A stretch of 64,000 nucleotides of DNA from Diabrotica undecimpunctata (lineage: Eukaryota > Arthropoda > Insecta > Coleoptera > Chrysomelidae), in assembly GCF_040954645.1 (NCBI RefSeq), contig NC_092808.1, forward strand, positions 19,039,383-19,103,382. The letters run 5' to 3'. Below the pieces are notes generated by a model. The model saw nothing but the letters and a program-made list of their open reading frames with translations. It did not search any database and was not told the origin of the DNA. A program made the translations under genes and the position numbers. Positions 1-11,168 of the stretch are shown piece by piece; within the stretch, counting starts at the first letter, position 1, and every line of letters begins with the position of its first letter.

Positions 1-870
1 TGCATTGAATAGTAGTGGTGACAATACACACCCCTGTCGCACTCCTCTTTTAATTTCGAACTCTTCTGATGTATGTTCATTAATGCGTATGTGTGTCTGC
101 TGTTTATAATATAGATTTTTTATAATTCTTCGAAGGTCATTGTATTGTAATTGTTTTGCTTTGAGGACGTCCATTAGCTCTTTGTGTCGGACTTTATCGA
201 AAGCCTTGTTGTAATCTATGAAACAGATGTACATATCATGGTTCACATCCAAGCATCTCTGGATTAGTACGTTGAATGCAAAACGAGCTTCACGGGTACC
301 TACGCCTCTACGGAATCCAAATTGGGTTTCTTCAATATCCATATAAAGTATTTGGTAAATGCGTTTATCTTCTTCTTCTTCATGTGCCATCTCCTCTAAG
401 AAGGTAGACAACCATCATGGCAATTCGCACCTTCGATACCACTGCTCAAAAAAGGTCAGCAGAAGTGCAGTTAGACCAAGCTATCAAATTGTTTAACCAG
501 GAGATGCGTCTTCTTCCGCGACTCCTACACTGTATTCTTCCTTGCAATATTTATTTGCTACAAGTTATCATGTCCCAGATATTGCGTTTATGGATGATCA
601 TATAAACATTTTAAGTGTGTGAAATATCAGGCTTATGGTGCGGTGGTCGGTGCATTCTCTAGCATTTTTCTTTTTTAGGAAACAAATAAATGTTGAGGTC
701 AACCATTCATTGGGTATGTCACCCGACTGATAAATTTCATTAAAGAGCTTCAAGAGGACATCCATGTACTCATTTTCTATTATTTTAAGGATATCAATAG
801 GCAGTTGATCCGGCTCCGAGCTTTTTCCGTTTCTGGTGTTCTTTAGTGCATACAATAGTTCTTCCTTTGT
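1..870 (-). mobile_element. LINE reverse transcriptase fragment, split by a LINE tail
   Basis: Minus-strand non-LTR reverse transcriptase. From 855 it reads ALKNTRNGKSSEPDQLPIDI and GDIPNEWLTS. After the insert at 369-582 it resumes with TQFGFRRGVGTREA, MYICFIDYNKAFDKVRH and RGVRQGCVLSPLLFN at the window edge. Stops and frameshifts break it. It lies in intron 8 of BIRC6. Confidence 0.85.
369..582 (-). mobile_element. Short 5'-truncated LINE tail with 9-bp TSD
   Basis: This 214-bp insert reads on the minus strand RRRISWLNNLIAWSNC and YLLRGDGT, the extreme C-terminus of an RTE-like LINE, followed by an AGAAGAAGAAGA tail. It is flanked by direct repeats TGCGTTTAT (360-368 and 583-591), and the interrupted LINE reading resumes on the other side. 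This is target-primed insertion of a tail fragment. Confidence 0.8.
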
Positions 871-1917
871 AATTTCTATACTTGTTTCTCTGTCCTCGTG
901 AACTATCTATCTAGACTCGAGTCTATCTACCTCGAGACCTATCCAGAACTATCTAGAGCGGCAGTCAACAGGGTCGCATAGCCATGATGATTTCCAACCT
1001 TCAATAGAAGATGAAACTTAAAGAAGAAGAAGAAGCCACTCTGCCACACCGATTTTCAGGCATCAATGCTATGTAGGCAATTTAGTAACGGATTGTTATT
1101 ATTCTCGGTTTTAGATCGCCTTCTTTCGGTGCCATATGAGGTCCTCCTAACGTAAACAATTACACGACATGACGACTTGATGACTTACGACCCTAGATTT
1201 TAACTTTCATTATAATCTGAAGGATTCTGTAATAGTCTCTTCTAAGAAAATACCCTAGGGTGATTCTTTCTTATCTTAAATTTTATAATAATTCATGAAT
1301 GACATTTAATACTGCTTCGTTGGTCTGCATGGCTAGGCAGGTATTGGAGCATTCTTCTATACAACCACATCTCGGACGCTTCTGGGCAATTGATCGTATC
1401 AGCCTTCAAAGTCCAGATCTCGGTGCCGTGTATGACAGACCAAATCTAAAATGAATTTGATCATTCTTTGACGTAATTGTAGCTTTAAGTTGTATTTACA
1501 AAACAGAGATTTCATTTTCAGAAACGTTGAGTGAGCTGCTTTAATTCTGCACCTGAATCTGTTTACTTTGGTCTAGTAGTCGTGCGGTTAGCAGTTAAAT
1601 CTCATAAGTTTTTCTCAACGACATTCATTTATAGACCCATTTCTCTATTTTTCATGTTTACGCAATCCAACAACTCTTGAAAGAATACTGTTTCTTGGAG
1701 ATTACTAAGAAACAGTATTCTTGGTAATCTCTAAGATTACTGTTACCTACAGTAAGATTACTGTTAATTGCAATAGATAGCAGTGTCGTCAGCATATCAA
1801 ATAGTCTTCATCAGCCAAATCAGTTCACTATAGATTTTCAATCTTTCTTTCTTTCTTTCTTCTTTCTTTCTCCCCTTCCTTTTACCCTAACATGGTGTCG
1901 GATTTGGGCTAGCTATT
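871..1917. other. Intron 8 stretch with microsatellite and hairpin
   Basis: No coding feature was recognised. It contains a small restriction-site-like repeat (TATCTAGACTCGAGTCTATC, 907-926), a perfect hairpin at 1681-1722, and a TTTC microsatellite (about 1844-1872). Read on the minus strand the microsatellite is a (GAAA)n tail just after the LINE ORF that ends at 1918. Confidence 0.5.
1681..1722. repeat. Perfect 16-bp inverted repeat (hairpin)
   Basis: AAGAATACTGTTTCTT (1681-1696) pairs with its exact complement at 1707-1722 across a 10-base loop. The loop's GAGATTAC (1698-1705) has its own complement GTAATCTC at 1724-1731, so two overlapping folds compete. Confidence 0.75.
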
Positions 1918-3360
1918 TTAATTTCCATTTACCCACCTCTTCCATTCTTTTCTGTTTCCTGCCATTATTTTTAATTCCTCGAGTGATTTTTGTTTAAGTT
2001 TCCCCGCCTCTACTACTTGCTGTATCCATTTTTTTCTTGGTCTGCCTCTTTTTCTTTTTCCGATGTTTTTTGCTTCATAAATTTTTCTTGTTATTCTATT
2101 GGATTGCATCCTCATCAGATGCCCATACCAGTTCATTTGTCTCTTTGCTATTTTGTTCATTATCGGTTCCTGGTTGGCCATTCTCCTAATAGTCTCGTTG
2201 CTTAATCTATCCCATTTTGTCTTTTCAACTATCCTTCTTAGATGTCTCATCTCCATTGCGTTTATCCTGCTCTTATGTTTTTCCAGAATTATCCAGTTTT
2301 CACTTGCATAGAGCACAGTCGGTATCACTATTGTGTTATATATTTTTATTCTTGTTTCTCGTGCAAGTTCTCTTTTTCCCATTATTGGGGCTAACGCATA
2401 ATATAATTTGTTTGATTTCTTTGCTCTATTTGTTATTTCCCAGTCTATTTTTCCATCATTAGTTATTATACTTCCCAGGTATTCGTAAGTTGTTACTATT
2501 TCCAATTCTGAGTTTTTACATTTTATCTTTATTTGATTATCTTCTTTATCTCCTTTGCCGCTGATTATCATTATCTTACTTTTTTCCTCGTTTATCTCCA
2601 TTTTAAGTTCTTCTATTTGTTCTACCCATATATCCATTAGTTTCTGCATTTTATTCTCGGAATCTGCTATTAGTACTATGTCGTCTGCATACATTAAGGA
2701 CTCTATTGTTACCGGTTGTAATCTGTGGTAACCTATTATTGTCTGTAGTTGATTAGTTCTGACTCTAGTGTTTCTTATCAATTCGTTCTTTACTATTATG
2801 AATAGCAAAGGGCTGAGACTATCTCCTTGTTTAATACCTCTCTTCCAATTAAATGCTTCCGATCTTTCCCCTGTTATTTGTACCCTTCCTTTTACCTCTT
2901 TGTAAGTACTTTCTATAATTTTTATCAATGCATTAGGTACGTTAATTTTCCTCAAGCATTTCCCTACAATATGTCTTTCTATCGTGTCAAATGCTGCTCT
3001 TAGGTCTATGAATGCTAATACTAGTTTTTTCCCCGTATCTATGCTTCTTTCTATTAGGTTTCTAATGATATATATGTTGTCATTTGTCTGTCTTCCCGGT
3101 CTAAATGCCATTTGTTCTTCTCCCAATACCATTTCTACTTCTTGTCTCAGTCTCTTCTCTATTATTTTCGTATATATTTTAAAGCACACCGATGACAGAC
3201 ATATTGCCCTATAGTTGTCGCAGTTTACATGTTCTCCTTTTTTGTATATTGGTACGATGATATTGTTCTGCCAGTCTTTAGGGATTGTTTGTTTTTCCCA
3301 CGCCTCTTTATATATTTTCCATAGCCAGTTTATTCCTTCTTCTCCCATGTATTTTACCAT
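1840..3360 (-). mobile_element. LINE ORF2 3' half (reverse transcriptase), open 480 codons
   Basis: This minus-strand reading frame of 480 codons (3360-1918) is a non-LTR reverse transcriptase missing its endonuclease and first RT blocks. Visible motifs are IPKDWQNNIIVPIYKKG, CDNYRAICLSSV, LVLAFIDLRAAFDTI, GIKQGDSLSPLLF and the catalytic MYADDIVLIA, then a C-terminal region ending KRGRPRKKW. It is followed on that strand by about 45 bp of 3' sequence and a (GAAA)n tail. The uninterrupted frame suggests a fairly young copy, 5'-truncated near 3361. It is a LINE of RTE-like organisation; clade assignment needs a tree. It sits in intron 8 of BIRC6, same orientation as the gene. Confidence 0.88.
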
Positions 3361-3483
3361 TTTCGAATGATTATTGCATTAACACTTTGAAGGAAAAGTG
3401 TATTACATAGAGATCTGATACCAATTAGGACGATGAATAAGTTATTTTATAGAAATGTGTGGTAAAAGTAAAAAAAAACTTAC

Positions 3484-4714
3484 CTGCAACAAGTAATAAT
3501 TAATCGAACTGTTTTGTGAGCCACGCTTCTACCCCCCAGCAAGAGGCACTGGTGCAACAATACTGCCAACTGCTCTTGAATAATCGTTAAAAACTCAAAT
3601 TGTTGATTTGGTGCTTCTCCGTTATTACTCCTATTTCTACTGAGCCTTATAGAGGCGATCCAATCTAGCATATCCAATACCATGCCGATATCATCAACAT
3701 TGGTACTGCATATTGCAGTAACTAGTAACGATTCGATGAAAACATTGGATTCCAACATTAAGTTTCTCTGTACGCGATCCTTGGAATTTTCTTGCTGCTT
3801 AATCGTATGTAAAGTTACACTCAGTTCATGTATAACATCACACCCCATGTAAATATCAATTTTTCTCGGTAATCCCAACTTGTCAATACCAAGACTTGAT
3901 CTATCTACACTTCTTTTCGCTTCGGTTTTATCATCTTTGGCATTAACAGCTCTAATGTGAAGAAGCAAGTTCCTAACCTTGGTTTTATATAATTTGGGAC
4001 TAGTTAAAGTGACAATGCCGCTTTGCTCCGTTAGATCTAAATGAGAGGCTAAATCTGTAGGACCAGCCAGAATATCGGCATTTTGTGCTCGTAAATATTC
4101 CTGAGAAGTTACAGGATTATCTGCCCACTGCAACATATCTATTGTAACAGTTTCATCGACAGCAAATCTGACATCTCTCTTGTGCCCTATTCCGCTCTTA
4201 TTTTGTCGTAAAAGAGTGATTTCTACATTAGGTGATCCACTATCTGGTTGAAGTGTGAAGTGGACGTCGACATGACCTAATACAGTTGAACTAGGAAGTG
4301 TAATTTCGAATATATGTTCGTCCCAAGTTGTAGTATCTGTCAACAATCTCCACGTTTTGGAATTCTGCTCACCCTCGCATTGTGGTTGTCTGCGCTGTCT
4401 TAACGACTGCTGGAATTCGCTCCAGCAAGGAGGAACAACAACACAATATCCGGTTTTTAAAGGTTCGAAATCACAAAATAATTTTAAGTTCTTCAAATCG
4501 TTGGAAGGAATGACGTAGACCGGTTCTTGGAAGTATCTTAATAATTCTGAATTATCCAAATTATCTGTCGATTGTGATAAAGTGTTTGTATTCTCTACGT
4601 GCATTCCAAAAAGATCGTCTTCGTCGTGGTCATCACTTGATTCGTTTTCAGCATTGCTAAGAACGTAAAAGTGAAGGGAGCCTTTCTTCGTTGAAGCACA
4701 CAATCGATCCAGAC
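3484..4714 (-). CDS. BIRC6: BIRC6/Bruce exon 8
   Basis: Large exon of 1,231 nt; acceptor TTATTTCAG|GTCTG, donor TTGCAG|GTAAGT, leaving in phase 2. It encodes about 410 residues: the end of the propeller region (LDRLCASTKKGSLHFYVLS), an acidic linker, then a jelly-roll-like segment around the stretch TTWDEHIFEITLPSSTVLGH, and an alpha-helical region ending LIITCC. The open frame extends upstream into intron 7 to 4838, but those residues are intronic because the acceptor is strong and the frame joins exon 7 exactly. It is the last exon in the window; intron 8 runs off the left side. Confidence 0.92.
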
Positions 4715-5246
4715 CTGAAATAATAAAAGTGAAATCAAGATCAGTATACAGACAGAAAAATAATAGGCTTATTCGTTTATAACTGTGAAATGTTATAATC
4801 GCTCTGATCATGCGCAATAAAGAAATATAGACATACATTTATCAACTAAGAATGATCAGGCTGGTTTTAGAACAAGGCTGGTTTTAGAACAATCCTCAAC
4901 GATATATCCTTTTTTAATTCTTTTCAGTCACTTGATATAGTGACTATATACTATGTATATACCATTGATGATACCACCAATATAAACGTTGAACAAATTT
5001 TTTGATTTTGTCTAGATTTACAAATTTAATACTAAAAGATTAATTTCCACACTTTTTTATCTTTCAATGGGTTATTATTGTTGAATACTGTTTCTTATAA
5101 AGAAATCTATGTTGAATAAAATTTATTTTACTGTACTATTAATAGGTCACTGGTACTTAACGATATCAAAATATGCTACTGTATTGAGTTCTATATATCT
5201 ATATATAAAAATCACCGATTCTTCAGATATAAAAATATTCATAAAT
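4715..5246. other. BIRC6 intron 7, 5' part
   Basis: Simple AT-rich intron. A 17-bp unit (GGCTGGTTTTAGAACAA) is duplicated in tandem at 4859-4892. Nothing else was recognised. Confidence 0.5.
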
Positions 5247-7258
5247 ATACATTGACGCAAGAAACACGAAAGCTGAAAACGATAATAGACTACGTAATAG
5301 TCAAACAAGATACCACAATAAAGATCAAAGATGTGGGAGTCAGAAGAGGAGCAGAATGTGGAACTGACCATAAACTACTGACAGCAAAAATGAGCATTAA
5401 TTGGAAACATAACAAGACCCCCTGTACAGAAGAACCGTTGAACACTATAAGAGAAAAACAATACAATATAGAACTACTTCAAGAACAATCAATAAGAGAA
5501 CTATACAAACAACGTCTAGACCAAAAATTAATAGAATTCAGCTACGGCAACATCGAAGAATTATTCGAGCATATAAAGGCGAGTATGAAACAAGCAGCAT
5601 TCGAAGCCCTTGGATAGAAAGAACATATAACAAATAAACAGTACTATTATGAAATAAATGAACCAACATAAAGAATAATTGAAAAAAAAGCAACTATACA
5701 GAAAATGGCTGACTATAAACAACGATGAAATTTATAAAGAATATAGAGAAAAAGAGAAGTGAAAAAACAAATAACACAATAAAAGAATGAAGAATGGGAA
5801 AGAACCTGCTTAAATATTGAAACATACATAGGAGGTACAATAACTTCGGAGTCATGGAAAGTACTGAGAGGACTGAAACAAAAGTCAAAAGAAAAAATTA
5901 AATTGGGAAACATACAGGACAAAGAATGGAAGAACTATTACAAGGAACTGTTAACAGAACAAAGATCACAATTCATTGGAAAAGAAAACAGGCGTAGACG
6001 AAGCAGATCCCCACAACAAGAAATAGAAATAACAGATAGGGAAATGGGAACGGCCATAAAAGCAATCAAAAATAAGAAAGCACCGGAACCTGGAGGCATC
6101 TCACCTGAGCTTATAAAGTACGGCTCAAAAAAATTACACCGGATGATAAAATGGATATTTCAGAAAGACACAAATGGAGAACAGATCCCAAAGGAATGGA
6201 CGGAGGCATATATGACATCTATATTTAAGAAAGGAGATAGAAAAAGATGCGAAAACCACAGAGAAATAAGCGTAATATCATCAATGGGAAGATTATATGG
6301 GAAGATACTACGAGAAAAGATAGAGCAAGCGATTAAAGGCAAAATCCGGGAGGATCAGGCAGGCTTCACGGCAGGAAGATCATGCATAGACCACATATAC
6401 ACACTGGAACAACTGTTGGAAAACAAAAAAATAGAGATATACATTTGGCATTTGTGGAACTGAGAAAGGCGTATGTCTCTGTATCAAGGTCAGAACTATG
6501 GGAGGCAATGTACAAATTAGAGACATAGACGGAACTCATAGAAGCTCTGTATATACAAAAGCTCTGTATAAAGAAAATAAAGTGTCCATTCAAATGGGAA
6601 CAAGAATCATTGGAGACTTCACCACAACAAAAGGGCCCCTGCAGGGTGATTCCACATCTCCAACCCTATTCAAAATATACTTAGAGAAAGCCTTGACTAC
6701 ACGAAAAAGAAAATGCGAAGACATGGGAGTACCGGTACGAAACCAATACCTATATACGTTAAGCTTGGCAGACGGTCAAGTTGTGATTGCATAAGACCTA
6801 TCTACGAATGAAGAAGACATAGAAGATCTACAGATTGACGACAACGTAACAATCAAAGGAAAGGATAAATTCAAATACTTGGGGTTTATAATCACGAAAA
6901 AGGCAACAACAGAGGAAGAAATTAAGCAAAAACAACTTAACAACAGCAATCCGACAACTTAACTCAGTATGGTGGGATAGACACCTAAATATGAAGACAA
7001 AAACACAGATTTATAAAACATTAGTGAGAAGTATTATGACATATGAGGCTGAAAATTGGATTATAAACAAGAAAAACAGCAGTAAGATAATAGCAACAGA
7101 GATGGAATGCCTGCGAAGATGCTACAGATTGACAAGAATGGATAGGAGAAGTAATGACGAAATAAAGCAAAGAACATCAATAGAAACAGACATACTAACA
7201 TATATAAAGCAAAAAAGACTAAAGTGGTATGGACATGTAGCTACAGCAGATGGAAAAA
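5247..7258 (+). mobile_element. Degenerate LINE (endonuclease end, RT, C-terminus)
   Basis: Plus-strand pieces in several frames. 5252-5617 is the end of the endonuclease domain (TIIDYVIVKQ and the GTDHKLLTAKM His motif). 5903-6463 is the early RT (KNKKAPEPGGISPELIK, QAGFTAGRSCIDHIYTLEQ). 6498-6794 has GPLQGDSTSPTLFKIYL and a ruined active site (LSLADGQVV for YADD). 6991-7258 is the C-terminal region (LVRSIMTYEAENWII, KQKRLKWYGHV). It is frameshifted, 5'-truncated and inactive, in BIRC6 intron 7 opposite to the gene. Confidence 0.82.
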
Positions 7259-7567
7259 ATAATCCAAATTTCAACAACATTCAAAACAACAAACACATTG
7301 AGATCTATTTTATCTAAAATTAAACCTAACCATGAACACGAAAGAACAAAGAATTGTATTTATAAAATATATTGTGAATACGATCATTTTTATTTAGGTG
7401 AAACATCAAGACCAATAAATGTAGAATAAGTGAACATCAATATTATATTAAAAATAGAGAATTTAATAGATCTCAAATTGTAAACACGCATGGGAAAATG
7501 AACATAGGAGTCAGATAAAATTAAATTATTAGAAGAATTTTTCACCAAGTAGCAAAAAACATAATGT
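7259..7567 (+). mobile_element. Penelope-like element PLE-A copy 1, left part (GIY-YIG)
   Basis: Reads FKTTNTLRSILSKIKP, then NCIYKI and FYLGETSRPIN: the GIY-YIG endonuclease domain of a Penelope-like element, with an internal deletion and a frameshift. PLE-B is inserted after 7567, and the 3' part of this copy resumes at 11235. The same family is at 29330-30351 on the minus strand; the two align across the insertion point. Confidence 0.75.
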
Positions 7568-7672
7568 CAAATGAAATCGTAGGCTTCCACGGCCAGAGTC
7601 AGAATTATAGTTTATTCGTCTTCCGGGTTTGGACCGTGTCATTTGTGAGTGACCCAAAAGTGGGTTCATCTC

Positions 7673-7706
7673 GACGTTTCGCTACAATTGTATGTAGCTT
7701 CTTCAG
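7673..7706 (-). ncRNA. Small hammerhead-ribozyme-like motif, PLE-B left arm
   Basis: Exact complement of the right-arm motif (positions mirror about 18841), so both copies of PLE-B carry the same CTGAAGA - stem - GAAACGTC arrangement, each downstream of its GIY-YIG reading frame. Confidence 0.5.
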
Positions 7707-8012
7707 GAGAACAAAAAGAAAAAGAAACAAAAGACAGGAAGATGGGTAGTTAGCAACGGTAACTCAGTTACTCAACGCAACCAGAGGCGAATACTAACTA
7801 CCAAGATGGGCATTTGGTCACAGTAACTCAACTACTCAACGCAGCCAGAGGTGAAAACCAAATGCCAGGACAGGGATTCACGTCCAACAGCTCAGAACAC
7901 TAACGCGTCGAGAGGCAGGGAGTGAATCCGACGATTACTCCGCTACCGCTCTATTTATAGTCGCGGTGACCTGTCGTGTCGGGACGTATCGGCACACTTC
8001 GTGGCGCGAACG

Positions 8013-9878
8013 TCAAGAAGCGCGCGCTGGCCAATCATGTGGCTGCATCGTGGTAGCGGGACCGGACGGCGGCTCTAGACTGGGATTCCAGATGGGAGAC
8101 AAGTAGTATCCTTCCTCTCGATTGATATTATGTGGATTTTTTCGGATCTCTAGAGATTCGCGGATTTTCCTGGAATAAAAGAAGGGGCTCTTAGAAATAA
8201 TATGAGTTTTTTCGAACAATATGGAATGACCGGTTTCTTGGCAGTGTTCTGCAACTGCAGAATGGGAGAAAAGACCTGATCGAATGCATCTTTGATGCTC
8301 TTGAATCCGAGTTTTGACGGAACGACCAGTTTCGCCAATATACACTTGTCCACATGAACAAGGAATAGAATAGACACCACAGGAAGATAGGGGCGGTAAT
8401 GGGTCCTTAGGAGAGGGTAGATATTGTGAGATTTTCTTGGGTGGTCGAAAAGTAGTCCTGATACCTTCCTTGCGAAGAATTTTGCCAATCCTATCAGTGA
8501 CACTTCGAATATACGGAAGAAAAGCCACAGGAGTATTACCCGAAGATTCTGAATTTGTCGTCCTAGGGTGTAAAGGGGGATGTAGATGTCGGTGTGTAAT
8601 GTTTTGAATTGTGGACTTGGAGTAACCGTTGGCGACAAGGGTTTTTTGCAGATGGCCAAGTTCTTCTCTAAGGTTGTCAGGTTCAGAAATCGAAATGGCC
8701 CGATGGATGAGAGAGTTGATCACAGAATTCTTTTGGGCAGGATGGTGGTGTGATGAAGCATGTAGGTAACGATTCGTGTGAGTCTTTTTTCTATAAACAG
8801 AGTGACCCAATCGGCCATTGGGCTTGGAGGTGACTAACACATCGAGAAAGGGAAGGGACCGATTATTTTCTACTTCCATTGTGAATTTTATACTCGGATG
8901 TTGTGAGTTAAGATGATCTAGGAAGGGAGAAAGGGTATGTTGACCATGGGGCCAGATGATAAATGTATCATCAACGTAGCGGAACCAAACTTTTGGTTTT
9001 AAGGGGTAAGATTCTAGGGCTAAAGACTCAAAGGCTTCCATGAAAATGTCAGCAATGACAGGGGAAAGGGGAGAACCCATTGGTGTTCCAGATATTTGTT
9101 TGTAGAAATTGCCTCTAAAAGAAAAATATGTTGAAAGGAGGCATTTTTCCGCTAGATCTGCCAAAACCAAAGACTTGTTATCATTGGTCAAGTGATCTCG
9201 CAGAACAACTAGAGAGTCATGTATGGGGATATTAGTAAATAGGGATGATACATCGAAACTGACGAGAATGTCTTGGGGATCGACCGTGAGGGAGGAGATT
9301 AAGGTGATGAAATGTGTGGAATTTCGGACATAAGAAGAGGTACGACCAGTATAGGTCTTAAACTGATTCGACAAGTACTTTGCGAGTTTGTAGGTAGGAG
9401 AGTTAATCGTAGTCACAATGGGACGAAGAGGTACGTTGTCTTTATGGATTTTGGGAAGACCGTAAATTCTGGGGCAGATGGAGTTTTTCGGAACTATGGA
9501 CTTCTTAACATCATCGGAAAGATCGGATTGTTTGATGGCATGGGAAATTTCGCGTTCGACTCTAGGAGTGGGGTCTCGAGAAATTGTGTTATAACAGGAT
9601 GTATCCCTAAGTAAGTCGTTTACTTTCTCTATGTAGGAAGGAGTATCCAGGATAACTGTGGCATTACCTTTGTCTGCAGGAAGGATTATTATCTCAGAAA
9701 GAGAACGGAGATTTTTGAGAGCTATGAACTCCTCACGAGATATATTGGAAGTAGGGATTTTGGCTGTATCAAGACATTTAGCGACGTCAAAGCGGATACG
9801 GTCGGCTGGAATTTTGGGAATTGTGCGGAGTGCCGCTTCCGCTACGTTTGGTTTAGTTCCGCTACGTTGGTGATACAT
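8013..9878 (-). CDS. Penelope-like RT/GIY-YIG endonuclease polyprotein
   Basis: This 621-codon frame encodes the single protein of a Penelope-like element: a reverse transcriptase related to telomerase RT fused to a GIY-YIG endonuclease, needed for its own retrotransposition. RT landmarks include LPADKGNATVI (66-76), YGLPKIHK (139-146) with LRPIV, SFDVSSLFTNIP (207-218), GTPMGSPLSPVIADIFME (264-281) and the catalytic FRYVDDTFIIW (299-309). The GIY-YIG domain begins CGVYSIPCSCGQVYIGET (500-517), with Arg in KTRIQEH. The N-terminus is probably shortened: the first dozen or so codons lie in or overlap the antisense of the partner copy, so the ATG is likely incidental. The frame is otherwise intact. 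A 169-codon frame inside it (8150-8659) is a shadow. Confidence 0.9.
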   Translation of the reverse strand: MYHQRSGTKPNVAEAALRTIPKIPADRIRFDVAKCLDTAKIPTSNISREEFIALKNLRSLSEIIILPADKGNATVILDTPSYIEKVNDLLRDTSCYNTISRDPTPRVEREISHAIKQSDLSDDVKKSIVPKNSICPRIYGLPKIHKDNVPLRPIVTTINSPTYKLAKYLSNQFKTYTGRTSSYVRNSTHFITLISSLTVDPQDILVSFDVSSLFTNIPIHDSLVVLRDHLTNDNKSLVLADLAEKCLLSTYFSFRGNFYKQISGTPMGSPLSPVIADIFMEAFESLALESYPLKPKVWFRYVDDTFIIWPHGQHTLSPFLDHLNSQHPSIKFTMEVENNRSLPFLDVLVTSKPNGRLGHSVYRKKTHTNRYLHASSHHHPAQKNSVINSLIHRAISISEPDNLREELGHLQKTLVANGYSKSTIQNITHRHLHPPLHPRTTNSESSGNTPVAFLPYIRSVTDRIGKILRKEGIRTTFRPPKKISQYLPSPKDPLPPLSSCGVYSIPCSCGQVYIGETGRSVKTRIQEHQRCIRSGLFSHSAVAEHCQETGHSILFEKTHIISKSPFFYSRKIRESLEIRKNPHNINREEGYYLSPIWNPSLEPPSGPATTMQPHDWPARAS

Positions 9879-10828
9879 TTATCATCTGGCCCCATGGTCA
9901 ACATACCCTTTCTCCCTTCCTAGATCATCTTAACTCACAACATCCGAGTATAAAATTCACAATGGAAGTAGAAAATAATCGGTCCCTTCCCTTTCTCGAT
10001 GTGTTAGTCACCTCCAAGCCCAATGGCCGATTGGGTCACTCTGTTTATAGAAAAAAGACTCACACGAATCGTTACCTACATGCTTCATCACACCACCATC
10101 CTGCCCAAAAGAATTCTGTGATCAACTCTCTCATCCATCGGGCCATTTCGATTTCTGAACCTGACAACCTTAGAGAAGAACTTGGCCATCTGCAAAAAAC
10201 CCTTGTCGCCAACGGTTACTCCAAGTCCACAATTCAAAACATTACACACCGACATCTACATCCCCCTTTACACCCTAGGACGACAAATTCAGAATCTTCG
10301 GGTAATACTCCTGTGGCTTTTCTTCCGTATATTCGAAGTGTCACTGATAGGATTGGCAAAATTCTTCGCAAGGAAGGTATCAGGACTACTTTTCGACCAC
10401 CCAAGAAAATCTCACAATATCTACCCTCTCCTAAGGACCCATTACCGCCCCTATCTTCCTGTGGTGTCTATTCTATTCCTTGTTCATGTGGACAAGTGTA
10501 TATTGGCGAAACTGGTCGTTCCGTCAAAACTCGGATTCAAGAGCATCAAAGATGCATTCGATCAGGTCTTTTCTCCCATTCTGCAGTTGCAGAACACTGC
10601 CAAGAAACCGGTCATTCCATATTGTTCGAAAAAACTCATATTATTTCTAAGAGCCCCTTCTTTTATTCCAGGAAAATCCGCGAATCTCTAGAGATCCGAA
10701 AAAATCCACATAATATCAATCGAGAGGAAGGATACTACTTGTCTCCCATCTGGAATCCCAGTCTAGAGCCGCCGTCCGGTCCCGCTACCACGATGCAGCC
10801 ACATGATTGGCCAGCGCGCGCTTCTTGA
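9850..10828 (+). pseudogene. Truncated second PLE-B copy (C-terminal half)
   Basis: Plus-strand copy of the same polyprotein from just before the YVDD region to the stop at 10828. From the Met at 9962 its 288 residues are identical to the last 288 of the minus-strand copy. At its very start two changes fall in the catalytic block: a Trp codon becomes TAG and the first Asp of YVDD becomes Gly (GGT). No reverse transcriptase activity can be expected; the GIY-YIG half is intact. Confidence 0.85.
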
Positions 10829-11134
10829 CGTTCGCGCCACGAAGTGTGCCGATACGTCCCGACACGACAGGTCACCGCGACTATAAATAGAGCGGTAGCG
10901 GAGTAATCGTCGGATTCACTCCCTGCCTCTCGACGCGTTAGTGTTCTGAGCTGTTGGACGTGAATCCCTGTCCTGGCATTTGGTTTTCACCTCTGGCTGC
11001 GTTGAGTAGTTGAGTTACTGTGACCAAATGCCCATCTTGGTAGTTAGTATTCGCCTCTGGTTGCGTTGAGTAACTGAGTTACCGTTGCTAACTACCCATC
11101 TTCCTGTCTTTTGTTTCTTTTTCTTTTTGTTCTC

Positions 11135-11168
11135 CTGAAGAAGCTACATACAATTGTAGCGAAACGTC
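11135..11168 (+). ncRNA. Small hammerhead-ribozyme-like motif, PLE-B right arm
   Basis: The plus strand reads CTGAAGA (11135-11141), one extra A, a 6-bp stem GCTACA/TGTAGC with a 6-base loop (11143-11160), then GAAA and CGTC (11161-11168). This is the order of the hammerhead core: CUGANGA, stem II, GAAA, and a GUC cleavage triplet with a nearly absent stem III. The flanking CTCT/GAGA can close stem I (11131-11134 with 11169-11172). Penelope-like elements are known to carry minimal hammerheads that work as dimers. The extra A between core and stem II is a departure, so activity is unproven. Confidence 0.5.

Noticed and set aside
1838..1880. TTTC tract as a possible regulatory microsatellite
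   Set aside because: Its position right after the LINE ORF on the minus strand fits a LINE (GAAA)n tail.
4715..4838. Possible alternative start of the BIRC6 exon 8 frame at 4838
   Set aside because: These codons lie in intron 7; a strong acceptor at 4715-4716 joins exon 7 in the right phase and BIRC6 similarity starts there.
8150..8659. 169-codon open frame inside PLE-B (repeated at 10182-10691 on the plus strand)
   Set aside because: It overlaps the RT/GIY-YIG frame in another phase on the same strand, has no family resemblance, and its repetition only reflects the inverted duplicate.
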